NCBI GenBank assembly: GCA_023457495.1
Contig: JAEWLQ010000062.1
Span: 1-64,000 of the forward strand
Direction of reading: 5' to 3'
Source: Pseudomonadota bacterium
Lineage (GTDB): Bacteria; Pseudomonadota; Gammaproteobacteria; Steroidobacterales; Steroidobacteraceae
DNA length: 64,000 nucleotides
Shown here: positions 25,495-34,248 of the stretch, in pieces
Numbering within the stretch: position 1 is the first letter of the stretch
Layout of the letters: each line of letters starts with the position of its first letter
Made by a program: the position numbers and the translations under genes
Notes under the pieces: model-generated
The model's database searches: none
The model's input: only the letters and a program-made list of their open reading frames with translations
Told to the model about the DNA's origin: nothing

Positions 25495-26118
25495 ATGCGT
25501 CCCTCCAGCGCGCTGCTCGTCGGCGTGGTCAAACTGCTGGTCGGCGCCTATGCGCGCTGGATCGGCACCGCGCCCGTCGATCGTCAGCGCATCTACTTCG
25601 CGAATCACACCAGTCACATCGACACGCTCGCGATCTGGTCGTCGCTGCCGCGCGGGCTGCGCGCGCGCACGCGTCCCATCGCGGCGCGCGACTACTGGGG
25701 CAAGGGACTGCGCAAATACATCGCCACGCGCGGCTTCGGCGCGGTGCTCATCGAGCGCCATCGGCAGAACGCGGGCGAAACTCCCGCCGCGGATGCGCTC
25801 GAGCCGCTGCGGGCCGCGCTGCGCGAAGGCGACTCGCTGATCATCTTTCCGGAAGGCACGCGCGGCCATGACGCGTTGCCCGCGCGGTTTCGCAGCGGGC
25901 TGTACCGCCTTGCGGGCGAGTTTCCGTCCGTCGAGCTGGTGCCGGTGTACCTGGACAATCTTCATCGCAGCCTGCCGAAGGGCGCGCTGCTGCCGGTGCC
26001 GATGGTCTGCACCGTGCGCTTCGGGGCGCCCGTCGCGCTCGCCCCCGGCGAGGAGAAGGAGCCATTTCTCGAACGCGCGCGTGCGGCGGTGATCGCGCTG
26101 TCGAGGACCGCCGCATGA
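25495..26118 (+). CDS. PlsC-type acyltransferase
   Basis: Acyltransferase of 207 residues. FANHTSHIDTLAIW carries the HX4D catalytic motif and IIFPEGTRGHD the substrate-binding motif. It is small and has only a weak N-terminal hydrophobic segment, so it may be peripheral. As the middle gene of a three-gene lipid cassette it probably prepares an acylated precursor such as phosphatidic acid for the CdsA-like enzyme. The stop codon overlaps the ATG of the next gene by four bases (26115-26118). Confidence 0.8.
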   Translation: MRPSSALLVGVVKLLVGAYARWIGTAPVDRQRIYFANHTSHIDTLAIWSSLPRGLRARTRPIAARDYWGKGLRKYIATRGFGAVLIERHRQNAGETPAADALEPLRAALREGDSLIIFPEGTRGHDALPARFRSGLYRLAGEFPSVELVPVYLDNLHRSLPKGALLPVPMVCTVRFGAPVALAPGEEKEPFLERARAAVIALSRTAA

Positions 26119-27074
26119 TCGAGCACCTGCACAACATTCCCCGCGAATTCCTCTGGCTGTTCGGCAGCCTGGTGATGTTGCTCGCGCTCGCATCGCTCAT
26201 CGGCGCGGTGCTCGTGCGCCGCCCCGCGGATGAGAAGAAGGCCGCGGGCCGCGCCAATCTCGTCGCGCGCATCAACGCCTGGTGGGTCATGGTCGGCATC
26301 CTCGCGGTCGCCTTCCTGGCTGGACCTGCGATGACGCTGGTGCTGTTCGCGCTCGCATCGTTCTTCGCGCTGCGCGAGTTCGTCACGCTGACGCCGAGCC
26401 GGCCTGGCGACCGGCTGCCGCTGTCGCTCGCTTTCTTCCTCATCATTCCCGCGCAGTACCTGCTGATCGGCCTGGACCGGTACGGGACGTTCGCGATCTT
26501 CATCCCCGTATATGCCTTCCTGTTGCTGCCATCGATCGCGGCGCTGCTGTCGGACGTCGAGGATTTCCTCTCGCGCAGCGCCAAGCAGCAGTGGGCGCTC
26601 ATGGTCACCGTGTACTGCCTGAGCCACGCGCCGGCGCTGCTGATGCTGGACATCCGCGGATACGAAGGCCGCAGCGCGCTGCTGTTGTTCTATCTACTGC
26701 TGGTCGTGCAGATGAGCGACGTCATGCAGTACGTGTTCGGCAAGCTTTTCGGCCGGACGAAGATCGCGCCGGTCGTGAGTCCTTCGAAGACGGTCGAGGG
26801 CTTCATCGGCGGTGGGCTCGCGGCGACCGGCATCGGCGCGGCCATGTGGTGGATCACGCCATTCACGCCGCAGCAATCGGCAGCGATCGCCGCGGTCATC
26901 GTGGTCATGGGTTTCCTCGGAGGCCTGACGCTCTCGGCCGTGAAGCGCAGCCTCGGCGCGAAGGACTGGGGCGTGATGATCGAAGGCCACGGCGGCATGC
27001 TCGATCGCATGGACTCGATCTGCTTCGCGGCGCCCGTGTTCTTTCATATCGTGCGTTTCTACTACGCTGGCTGA
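26115..27074 (+). CDS. Phosphatidate cytidylyltransferase (CdsA family)
   Basis: Polytopic membrane enzyme of 319 residues making CDP-diacylglycerol from phosphatidate and CTP. The C-terminal signature SAVKRSLGAKDWGVMIEGHG and the following GGMLDRMDS with the essential Asp and Lys residues are intact. Position next to a PlsC-like acyltransferase and a CDP-alcohol phosphatidyltransferase suggests a dedicated side pathway rather than the housekeeping cdsA, which usually sits with uppS, dxr and lpx genes. E. coli has a comparable ynb gene set; its product is not well known. Confidence 0.82.
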   Translation: MIEHLHNIPREFLWLFGSLVMLLALASLIGAVLVRRPADEKKAAGRANLVARINAWWVMVGILAVAFLAGPAMTLVLFALASFFALREFVTLTPSRPGDRLPLSLAFFLIIPAQYLLIGLDRYGTFAIFIPVYAFLLLPSIAALLSDVEDFLSRSAKQQWALMVTVYCLSHAPALLMLDIRGYEGRSALLLFYLLLVVQMSDVMQYVFGKLFGRTKIAPVVSPSKTVEGFIGGGLAATGIGAAMWWITPFTPQQSAAIAAVIVVMGFLGGLTLSAVKRSLGAKDWGVMIEGHGGMLDRMDSICFAAPVFFHIVRFYYAG

Positions 27075-27127
27075 TCTCCGGCGGGAGCCCCGGTCCTAAC
27101 TGCCTTCCGGCCGCCAGGAGTAAACCA

Positions 27128-28072
27128 ATGCGTCGGACGTCGATATCGCTCCTTCTCGTCCTGCTGAGCTGCCTCGGCGGCCACGCGAACGCCGGCGGGC
27201 CCGCGCCCGTCATCTTCGACACGGACATCGGCACCGACGTCGACGATGCGTACGCCCTGGTCGGGCTCATGCGCCGGCCGGACCTCGAGGTGCTCGGCGT
27301 AACGACGGTCTCGAGCGACGCGGCCGCCCGCGCGCGGCTCGCGGCCAAACTACTCTCCATCGCCGGCGGCAAGTGGTCGAACGTGCCGGTGTATGCCGGC
27401 ATTTCCACGCCCATCCAGTACATGAAGCAGGTCGAGTGGGCCGACGGCTTCGAATCCCCGAGCCTGCACGCGTCGGGCGCCGTGGAGTTCATGCGCCGCG
27501 AAATCAACGCCCGGCCCGGCGAGATCACGCTCATCGCCGTCGGCGAGCTCACGAACATCGCGGCCCTGCTGCGTTCCGAGCCCGAGATCGGCCGGAAGAT
27601 CCGCGCGATTTCACTCATGGGTGGGTCCATCTACCGCGGCTTCGCGCCGGGCTCGAAGCCCGAGGCGGAGTGGAACATCAAGTCCAACGCCGCGGCCGCG
27701 CGCGAGGTGTTCACATCCGGCGTGCCGCTGCTGGTCGCGCCGCTCGATTCGACCGCCGACCTCAAGCTCACGCCGGACATGCGCGTCGCCATCTTCTCGG
27801 CCGGCACGCGCCTGGATGATGCGCTCGCCGCGCTCGACCAGATCTGGCGCTACACGAACAACTGGAAGGCCGATCAGCCGACCTTGTTCGACGTGCTGGC
27901 GGTGGAACTGGTGCATCCGCGCCTGCCCCTGGCGCTGGAATCGCTGCACATCGAGCTCACGCCGGAGGGCATCACGCGCCCGATCGCCGGCGCGAAGCCC
28001 AACGCGCAGGTCGCCGTCACGGTGGATGCGACGCGGTTCATGGCGGCTTTCGTCGCAAACATGAAATTGTAG
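27128..28072 (+). CDS. Exported inosine/uridine-type nucleoside hydrolase
   Basis: Hydrolase of 314 residues with an N-terminal signal peptide (SISLLLVLLSCLGGHANA). The metal-binding motif VIFDTDIGTDVDDAYAL is the hallmark of the IUNH family, which splits nucleosides into base and ribose. The conserved His near the active site is not obvious here: the family motif near the C terminus reads PTLFDVLAVELVHPRLP, in which the Asp of the metal site is seen. An exported form would act on extracellular nucleosides. The start is ATG at 27128 with CAGGAG at 27115-27120. Confidence 0.86.
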   Translation: MRRTSISLLLVLLSCLGGHANAGGPAPVIFDTDIGTDVDDAYALVGLMRRPDLEVLGVTTVSSDAAARARLAAKLLSIAGGKWSNVPVYAGISTPIQYMKQVEWADGFESPSLHASGAVEFMRREINARPGEITLIAVGELTNIAALLRSEPEIGRKIRAISLMGGSIYRGFAPGSKPEAEWNIKSNAAAAREVFTSGVPLLVAPLDSTADLKLTPDMRVAIFSAGTRLDDALAALDQIWRYTNNWKADQPTLFDVLAVELVHPRLPLALESLHIELTPEGITRPIAGAKPNAQVAVTVDATRFMAAFVANMKL

Positions 28073-28135
28073 GAGAAACCCTGTAGGTGGGGAGAAAGGC
28101 CGCGTGCGATAGTTTGACGCGTCCAGTAACTGCCG

Positions 28136-30160
28136 ATGGCTACCTCGCCCAGAATGCGCCGCCGCGATTGGACAACTTCGGCATTCGCCACGTGCGTGCT
28201 GCTGCCCGCATGTTTTCCCGTGTGCGCGAAGAACTTCGACGCGCTTGCCGAGCTCAAGCGCATGACCGTCGACGAACTACTCAACGTCGAGGTCACCTCC
28301 GTGTCCCGCGGCTCGGAAGAGCTGCGCGATGCGGCCGCGGCCATCTTCGTGATCACCCCGGAGGACCTGCGGCGCACCGGCGTCACCACCGTGCCCGAGG
28401 CGCTGCGGCTGGCCCCCGGCATCCACGTCGCGCGGAGCAATTCGAACTCGTGGGCGGTGAGCGCGCGCGGGTTCAGCTCCATCAACTCGGAGAAGCTGCT
28501 GGTGCTGTCGGACACCCGCAGCATCTACACGCCGCTGTTCTCGGGCGTGATGTGGGACGTGCAGGACTTTCTACTCGCGGACGTCGAACGCGTCGAGGTG
28601 ATCCGCGGGCCCGGCGCGACCATGTGGGGCTCGAACGCGGTCAACGGCGTCATCAACATCACGACCCGCAGCGCGCGCGACACGCACGGCGCGTACGTCG
28701 AGGCCGGCGCGGGCAGCTTCGAGCGCTACTGGATGGGCGCGCGGTACGGTGGCGAGTCCGGCGGCGGCGTGCACTACCGCGTGTACGGGCGCTATTTCGA
28801 CCGCGACGGGACTGTGAGCCCGAACCCCGCGGTGGACGACGCATGGAAGCAGGGACACGTGGGGTTTCGCACCGACTGGGACGCAGGCACGGACCATTCG
28901 TGGACCGTTCAGGGCGATGCCTATGCGGGGACGATCGGCCAGTTCGGGCCCGCGGTGACGGTCCTTGGCCGCACGCCGCCGCCGCCGCCGTACGAGGTCG
29001 ACGTGAGTGGCGGCAACCTGCTCGCCCGCTGGCGGCATCGCACCGGCGAAGCGTCGGACGTGCAGCTGCGCGCGTACTACGACTACACGCGGCGCGACGA
29101 TCCGAGCTTCGTCGACACCTTGCACACCTTCGATGTCGATCTGCAGCGGCGCCTCGCGCCGATCGGGCGGCACGAGCTGCTCTGGGGCGTCGCCATGCGG
29201 CTCACCTCCAACGAGAATCGCAGTGGCGGGATCTTCGCGGTCGATCCCGAGGACTCCGACGACCTGCTCTACAGCGGCTTCATCCAGGACCGGATCTCGC
29301 TCACCGACGAATTGAAGCTGACGCTCGGCACCAAGCTCGAGCACAACGATTTCTCCGGCTTCGAGGTTCAACCCAGCGTGCGGCTCGCCTGGGCGCCCAC
29401 CTACGAGCAGACGTTCTGGTCCGCCATCTCGCGCGCCGTGCGCGTGCCGACGCGACTCGAGCGCGACATCGCGATCGACCTGAGCGGCGATCCGACCGAG
29501 AACCCGACGCTGCGTCTGCTCGGCAACCCGGACTTCGGCTCCGAGGAACTGATCGCCTACGAAGCCGGATACCGCTGGCAGCCGCGCGAAATGCTGTCGT
29601 TCGACCTCGCGGTCTTCTACAACGATTACCAGAAGCTCGCCTCGCTCGAGGTCGGTGAACCCTTCGTCGATCCCTCCGATGGGCGCACCATCGTTCCCGT
29701 GCTCAACCAGAACCTCACGACCGGCCGCTCGGTGGGTGCCGAACTACTGGCCGAATGGACGCCGGTCGAGAACTGGCGGCTCTCCGCGAGCTACTCGCAC
29801 GTGGATCTCGAGCTCGCGTCCAGCGGCCTGGATCTGAATCGCGGCGTCTGGCTCGATGGCTCGACCCCGCGCAACCAGTTCGGACTGCGTTCGCTGTGGA
29901 ATTTCGCGGAACGGTTCGAGCTCGACGCGCAGTATCGTCACGTCTCGCGCATCCGCCGCATGCCGCAGGAAGTCACCGGCGCCGGCGTCGACGCCTACTC
30001 CGAGCTCGACCTGCGCCTCGGCTGGGCGATTGGACCGGGCTGGCAGCTCTCGATCGTGGGTCAGAACCTGCTCAACGACGAACACGTCGAGTTCGGTCCG
30101 GCGGATGCAAGTGGAGCGCTGGAGCGTTCCGCCTATTTCAAGGTCGAGTGGCGTCTCTAG
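28136..30160 (+). CDS. TonB-dependent receptor of the YfiR-linked group
   Basis: Outer-membrane receptor of 674 residues. After a short signal region the mature protein begins with KNFDALAELKRMTVDELLN and VEVTSVSRGSEELRDAAAA, characteristic of a distinct receptor group that often lies beside yfiR-like genes and sensor kinases. The plug has VIRGPGATMWGSNAVNGVI, and the barrel ends in SAYFKVEWRL, with the aromatic-type end required for barrel assembly. The ATG at 28136 has no strong ribosome binding site. It is followed without a gap by the YfiR gene (overlap at 30160). Confidence 0.87.
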   Translation: MATSPRMRRRDWTTSAFATCVLLPACFPVCAKNFDALAELKRMTVDELLNVEVTSVSRGSEELRDAAAAIFVITPEDLRRTGVTTVPEALRLAPGIHVARSNSNSWAVSARGFSSINSEKLLVLSDTRSIYTPLFSGVMWDVQDFLLADVERVEVIRGPGATMWGSNAVNGVINITTRSARDTHGAYVEAGAGSFERYWMGARYGGESGGGVHYRVYGRYFDRDGTVSPNPAVDDAWKQGHVGFRTDWDAGTDHSWTVQGDAYAGTIGQFGPAVTVLGRTPPPPPYEVDVSGGNLLARWRHRTGEASDVQLRAYYDYTRRDDPSFVDTLHTFDVDLQRRLAPIGRHELLWGVAMRLTSNENRSGGIFAVDPEDSDDLLYSGFIQDRISLTDELKLTLGTKLEHNDFSGFEVQPSVRLAWAPTYEQTFWSAISRAVRVPTRLERDIAIDLSGDPTENPTLRLLGNPDFGSEELIAYEAGYRWQPREMLSFDLAVFYNDYQKLASLEVGEPFVDPSDGRTIVPVLNQNLTTGRSVGAELLAEWTPVENWRLSASYSHVDLELASSGLDLNRGVWLDGSTPRNQFGLRSLWNFAERFELDAQYRHVSRIRRMPQEVTGAGVDAYSELDLRLGWAIGPGWQLSIVGQNLLNDEHVEFGPADASGALERSAYFKVEWRL

Positions 30161-30708
30161 TGCGGCTCGGGAGAACACTGCTGCGCGTGGCCGCGGCCGC
30201 GCTCCTTTCGCTGCCTGCCTTCGGGGCCGCGGCGCCGCCCGGCGAATACCAGGTGAAGGCGGTGTTCCTGTTCAATTTCGGCCAGTTCGTCGAATGGCCC
30301 GCGCATGCCTACGAATCGGCGTCCGCGCCATTCGTCATCTGCGTGATCGGCGAAGATCCTTTCGGCAAGACTCTCGACGACGTGGTGCGCGGGGAGATGC
30401 TCGGCGCGCATCCGCTGGCCGTCAGGCGGTTCAAGAACACGGATGCCGCCACCGACTGCAACATCCTGTTCATCGGGCGCAACGAGTCCGCCCGGCTGAG
30501 CGACGTGCTGGCGGCCGTGCGCGGCAAGAGCATCCTCACCGTCACCGACATCGACGGCGCCGAGAGGCACGGCGCGATGATCGTGCTGTTCAACGACAAG
30601 AACCGCATCCGCATGCGTATCAACCTCGCCGAGGCGCGCGCCAGCCGTCTCGTGATCAGCTCGAAGCTGCTGCGGCCCGCGGAAGTGATCGGCGCGGAGG
30701 GCAACTGA
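30160..30708 (+). CDS. YfiR-family periplasmic protein (DUF4154)
   Basis: Exported protein of 182 residues. The signal peptide (LLRVAAAALLSLPAFGAAA) is followed by PGEYQVKAVFLFNFGQFVEWP, the diagnostic N-terminal block of the YfiR family. In Pseudomonas YfiR is the periplasmic repressor of a diguanylate cyclase; here the partner is a histidine kinase instead. The GTG at 30160 shares its first base with the stop of the receptor gene. The gene is followed by one base and then the GTG of the kinase, so the three make one unit. Confidence 0.85.
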   Translation: MRLGRTLLRVAAAALLSLPAFGAAAPPGEYQVKAVFLFNFGQFVEWPAHAYESASAPFVICVIGEDPFGKTLDDVVRGEMLGAHPLAVRRFKNTDAATDCNILFIGRNESARLSDVLAAVRGKSILTVTDIDGAERHGAMIVLFNDKNRIRMRINLAEARASRLVISSKLLRPAEVIGAEGN

Positions 30709-30709
30709 G

Positions 30710-33127
30710 GTGACCCGCCCGACCGTTCCGCTGCGCCGCAAGCTGAGCACGATCACGCTGACGACCTGCGGAATCGCGCTGCTGCTGACGATGTTGCTGT
30801 TCCTGCTCGGCGAAGCGCTGCTGTCCCGGCAGCAGAACCTGCAGCAGCTAAAGATCCTGAGCGCGGCGATCGCGTCCAACAGCACCGCCGCGCTGGCATT
30901 CGAGAATCCCGACGACGCGGCCACCGTCTTGTCGGCGCTGCGCTCGGACCCGCATATCGTCTCGGCCGCGCTCTACAAGACCGACGGCAGTTTGTTTGCC
31001 ACCTACCCACGGCTGGGGCCCGACGACGTCCCGCACGCGCCCCCCGCGCCGGGGTATCGCTTCGAGCAGGCCCATATCGTGGCCGTGACCGACGTGCGCG
31101 AGGGCGAGCGCAGTCTCGGGACGCTGATGGTCCGCGCGGACATGTTCGCGATCTACGAGCGCGTCGGGATGTACGCTTTCATCGCCACGCTGGTGATCGC
31201 GCTCGCGCTGCTCGCGGCCTGGGCGATCTCGCGCCGCCTGCAGCGCCAGCTCTCCGAACCCATCCTCGCGCTGGCCGCCACCGCGGAGGTGGTGTCGACG
31301 CGGCACGACTACAGCGTGCGTGCGCAGAGTCCCGGCATCAACGAGCTGGACACGCTCACCGGTGCGTTCAATCACATGCTCACGCAGACCGAACAGTACG
31401 AGGGCCGCCTCAACACTCAGTTGAGCCGGCTCGCGCTGCTGCAGGAGATCACGCACAGCATCGGTTCGCGCCACGACCTGCTCAGCATCTTCCAGGTCGT
31501 GCTCGGCAGCCTCGAGGCGCACCTGCCTATCCACTTCGGTTGCGTGTGCCTGCACGATCCGGCGAACGGAATGATCATTGTCGAAGCCATCGGTCCGCTC
31601 AGCAGCAGCGAGGCCGCGGCGCTCGGGCTGCCCGTGCGCGAGACGGTGCCGGTCGGGCAGAACGGTTTGTACCGCGCGCTGCAGGGCACGCTGATTCACG
31701 AGCCGGACGTGACGAAGGTGCCGTCGCCATTCACCCAGCGATTCGCCCAGGCGGGTTTCAATTCACTTGTGCTCGCGCCGCTCGCCGTGGAATCGAGCGT
31801 GTTCGGCGTGCTGGTCGCCGCGCGGCGCCCCGCGCATTCCTTCTCGAGCACCGACTGCGAATTCCTCAAACAACTGAGCGAACACGTCGCGCTCGCCTCG
31901 CACCAGGCGCAGCTCTACCAGGCGCTGCAGCGCGCGTACGAGGACCTGCGGCAAAGCCAGCAGTCGGTGCTGCAGAACGAGCGGCTGCGCGCGCTCGGCC
32001 AGATGGCGAGCGGCATCGCGCACGACATCAACAACGCGATTTCGCCGGTGTCGCTGTACACCGAGCTGCTGCTGCAGCAGGAACGGCAGATCAGCCCGGA
32101 GGGACGCAATCGGCTCGCGACCATGCAGCGTGCGATCGAGGACGTCGCGGGCACCATCGAGCGCATGCGCGAGTTCTACCGGCCGCGCGAGTCGGCGCGG
32201 TCCTTCCATCGCATCGACGTGCACGCCGTCATCGACCAGGTGCTCAATCTCACGCAGCCGCGCTGGCGCGCGCTGCCGCAGGAGCGCGGCATCGACATCG
32301 AGCTGGTGCGCGATTTCGCACCCACGCGGCTCGAGATCCTCGGTGATGAAGTCGAGATGCGCGATGCGCTCACGAACCTCATCTTCAACGCGGTCGACGC
32401 CATGCCCCAGGGAGGAACGCTCAAGATCTCCACGCACGTCGCCGCGCGGGATCTCAACGCGACGAACGTGTTCATCGAAGTCGCCGACTCCGGCATCGGG
32501 ATGGACGAGGAAACTCGGCGGCGCTGCATCGAGCCGTTCTTCACGACCAAGGGCGAACGTGGCACGGGGCTCGGTCTCGCCTCGGTGTACGGCATGCTGC
32601 AACGTCACGACGCGGAGCTCGAGGTCGACAGCGCGCCCGGGAAGGGCACGACGATGCGCATGATCTTCCCGCAGTTCGTGGAGCGCGGTTCGAGCGCCGC
32701 GCTGGGCGCATCGCCCACCGCCATCCGGCGCAAGCTCAAGATCCTGGTCGTCGACGACGATCCGGTGCTGAGCCGTTCGCTCGACGACGCGCTCGCGACC
32801 GATAGCCACACGGTGGTACTCGCGCCCGGCGGCCAGGCCGGCATCGACGCCTTCACCGCGGCGTACCAGGAAAAACAGCCGTTCGATCTCGTGATCACGG
32901 ATCTCGGCATGCCACGAGTCGACGGGCGCAAGGTCGCCGAGTCGATCAAGGCGCTGTCTCCCACCACACCCGTGATCCTGCTCACGGGCTGGGGACAGCG
33001 GCTCATCGACGAGGGCGATATCCCGCCCAACATCAACCTGATCCTGAGCAAGCCACCGCGCCTCGCCCAGCTGCGCTCGGCGATCGCCGAGCTCGTGCCC
33101 TGGGAAGCCGAAGCGCCGGTCTCGTAG
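30710..33127 (+). CDS. Hybrid sensor histidine kinase (CHASE8-HAMP-GAF-HisKA-HATPase-REC)
   Basis: Membrane kinase of 805 residues. A first helix near residues 15-35 precedes a periplasmic CHASE8-like domain (ILSAAIASNSTAALAFENPD), a second helix (FIATLVIALALLAAWAI), HAMP and GAF segments. The phosphorylated His is in MASGIAHDINNAISPVSLYT, the ATP site in NLIFNAVDAMP and GTGLGLASVYGM, and a C-terminal receiver domain has LVVDDDP and the phospho-acceptor VITDLGMPRVDG. No output domain follows, so the partner regulator must lie elsewhere. The periplasmic sensor probably takes its input from YfiR; this link is inferred. Confidence 0.88.
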   Translation: MTRPTVPLRRKLSTITLTTCGIALLLTMLLFLLGEALLSRQQNLQQLKILSAAIASNSTAALAFENPDDAATVLSALRSDPHIVSAALYKTDGSLFATYPRLGPDDVPHAPPAPGYRFEQAHIVAVTDVREGERSLGTLMVRADMFAIYERVGMYAFIATLVIALALLAAWAISRRLQRQLSEPILALAATAEVVSTRHDYSVRAQSPGINELDTLTGAFNHMLTQTEQYEGRLNTQLSRLALLQEITHSIGSRHDLLSIFQVVLGSLEAHLPIHFGCVCLHDPANGMIIVEAIGPLSSSEAAALGLPVRETVPVGQNGLYRALQGTLIHEPDVTKVPSPFTQRFAQAGFNSLVLAPLAVESSVFGVLVAARRPAHSFSSTDCEFLKQLSEHVALASHQAQLYQALQRAYEDLRQSQQSVLQNERLRALGQMASGIAHDINNAISPVSLYTELLLQQERQISPEGRNRLATMQRAIEDVAGTIERMREFYRPRESARSFHRIDVHAVIDQVLNLTQPRWRALPQERGIDIELVRDFAPTRLEILGDEVEMRDALTNLIFNAVDAMPQGGTLKISTHVAARDLNATNVFIEVADSGIGMDEETRRRCIEPFFTTKGERGTGLGLASVYGMLQRHDAELEVDSAPGKGTTMRMIFPQFVERGSSAALGASPTAIRRKLKILVVDDDPVLSRSLDDALATDSHTVVLAPGGQAGIDAFTAAYQEKQPFDLVITDLGMPRVDGRKVAESIKALSPTTPVILLTGWGQRLIDEGDIPPNINLILSKPPRLAQLRSAIAELVPWEAEAPVS

Positions 33128-33169
33128 CCTTCCGTCTTATTCACCGGCGGACGCCGCTCGCGGAAACTG

Positions 33170-33189
33170 GCCTCCCTCACGGTGGAGGC
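33170..33189 (+). promoter_or_regulatory. Hairpin covering the ribosome binding site of the DUF481 gene
   Basis: GCCTCC (33170-33175) pairs with GGAGGC (33184-33189) around an eight-base loop. The second arm contains the GGAGG ribosome binding site six bases before the ATG at 33195. Melting or protein binding would be needed for translation, so a heat- or ligand-sensitive control is possible. Confidence 0.5.
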
Positions 33190-33194
33190 GCGCC

Positions 33195-34247
33195 ATGTCA
33201 AGGTCGGGCCGATCCTGGATCGGGTTCATCGGTTGCCTCGCGGCGGCGCTATCTACCGGCGCACTGGGCGCGGCGCGCGAGAAGGTCGACATCGTGCATC
33301 TCAAGAACGGCGACCGCGTGACGGGCGAGATCGTCGGGCTGGAGTATGGCGAACTCCGGCTCAGCACGGACTCCATGTCGACCGTCGCCATCGAATGGCT
33401 GGACGTGGTCAACATCGAGAGCACCCAGATGTTCGTCGTCGAAGACGACGTCGGCGGGCGGTTCCACGGCACGTTCATGGACAAGGCGCCGCGCGGACAG
33501 CTCGCGGTGCAGTACTCGGCCGACGACCGGCAGGCGATGGAGCTGGCGCGCGTCACGCGCATCGCGCCGTCCGAGAAGACCTTCTTCCGGCGGCTCGAAG
33601 GATCCTTTTCCGTGGGCCTCGATTACGCCAAGGCCAGCGACATCATGACGCTCGGCGGCTCGGCGAACTTCGGGTACCGCGCGCCGACCTTCGCTTGGGC
33701 GCTCGATATCGATGCGCATTCGACGAAGGACCCGGTGCAGGGAACGCTGGATCGCAGCAATGCCGGTTTCCACTACCAATGGTTCCGGCCCAACCGTCGA
33801 TTCTGGTCCGGCCTCACCTCGCTCGAGCGCAACGAGGAGACCGGAATCGAGGCGCGCTTCACGTTGGGCGGTGGCGTAGGCAGGTATTTCTATCAAAGCG
33901 CCCGCGCCGAGCTCTCCGGCCTCGCCGGCATCGTCGCGCTCGACGAGTGGGCCACCGGCAGCAACGACAGCCAGCGCAGCCTCGAAGCACTGGTGGGCGG
34001 AAGCTGGCGGATCTTCAAGTTCAACAAGCCGAAGATTTCGCTGAACTCGACGTTGCAGCTCTATCGCAGCCTCACCGAAACGGATCGCAACCGCTCGAAG
34101 CTGAACTTCTCCCTGCGGCAGGAGATCATTTCGGACTTCTTCCTCGACGTGTCGCTGTATCACAGCTACGACACGAATCCGCCGGATCCGACGGCCGAGA
34201 AGGACGACTACGGCCTGACTACTTCGCTGGGTTATTCGTTTAACTGA
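33195..34247 (+). CDS. DUF481 (YdiY-like) outer-membrane protein
   Basis: Exported protein of 350 residues with a signal peptide (FIGCLAAALSTGALGAA). The N-terminal third contains VHLKNGDRVTGEIVGLEYG, a small-domain repeat common at the start of DUF481 proteins, and the rest alternates as short beta strands and ends in LTTSLGYSFN, so it should form a beta barrel in the outer membrane. YdiY in E. coli is induced by salt. The function is unknown. It lies 67 bases after the kinase and its translation start is covered by a hairpin. Confidence 0.78.
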   Translation: MSRSGRSWIGFIGCLAAALSTGALGAAREKVDIVHLKNGDRVTGEIVGLEYGELRLSTDSMSTVAIEWLDVVNIESTQMFVVEDDVGGRFHGTFMDKAPRGQLAVQYSADDRQAMELARVTRIAPSEKTFFRRLEGSFSVGLDYAKASDIMTLGGSANFGYRAPTFAWALDIDAHSTKDPVQGTLDRSNAGFHYQWFRPNRRFWSGLTSLERNEETGIEARFTLGGGVGRYFYQSARAELSGLAGIVALDEWATGSNDSQRSLEALVGGSWRIFKFNKPKISLNSTLQLYRSLTETDRNRSKLNFSLRQEIISDFFLDVSLYHSYDTNPPDPTAEKDDYGLTTSLGYSFN

Positions 34248-34248
34248 G

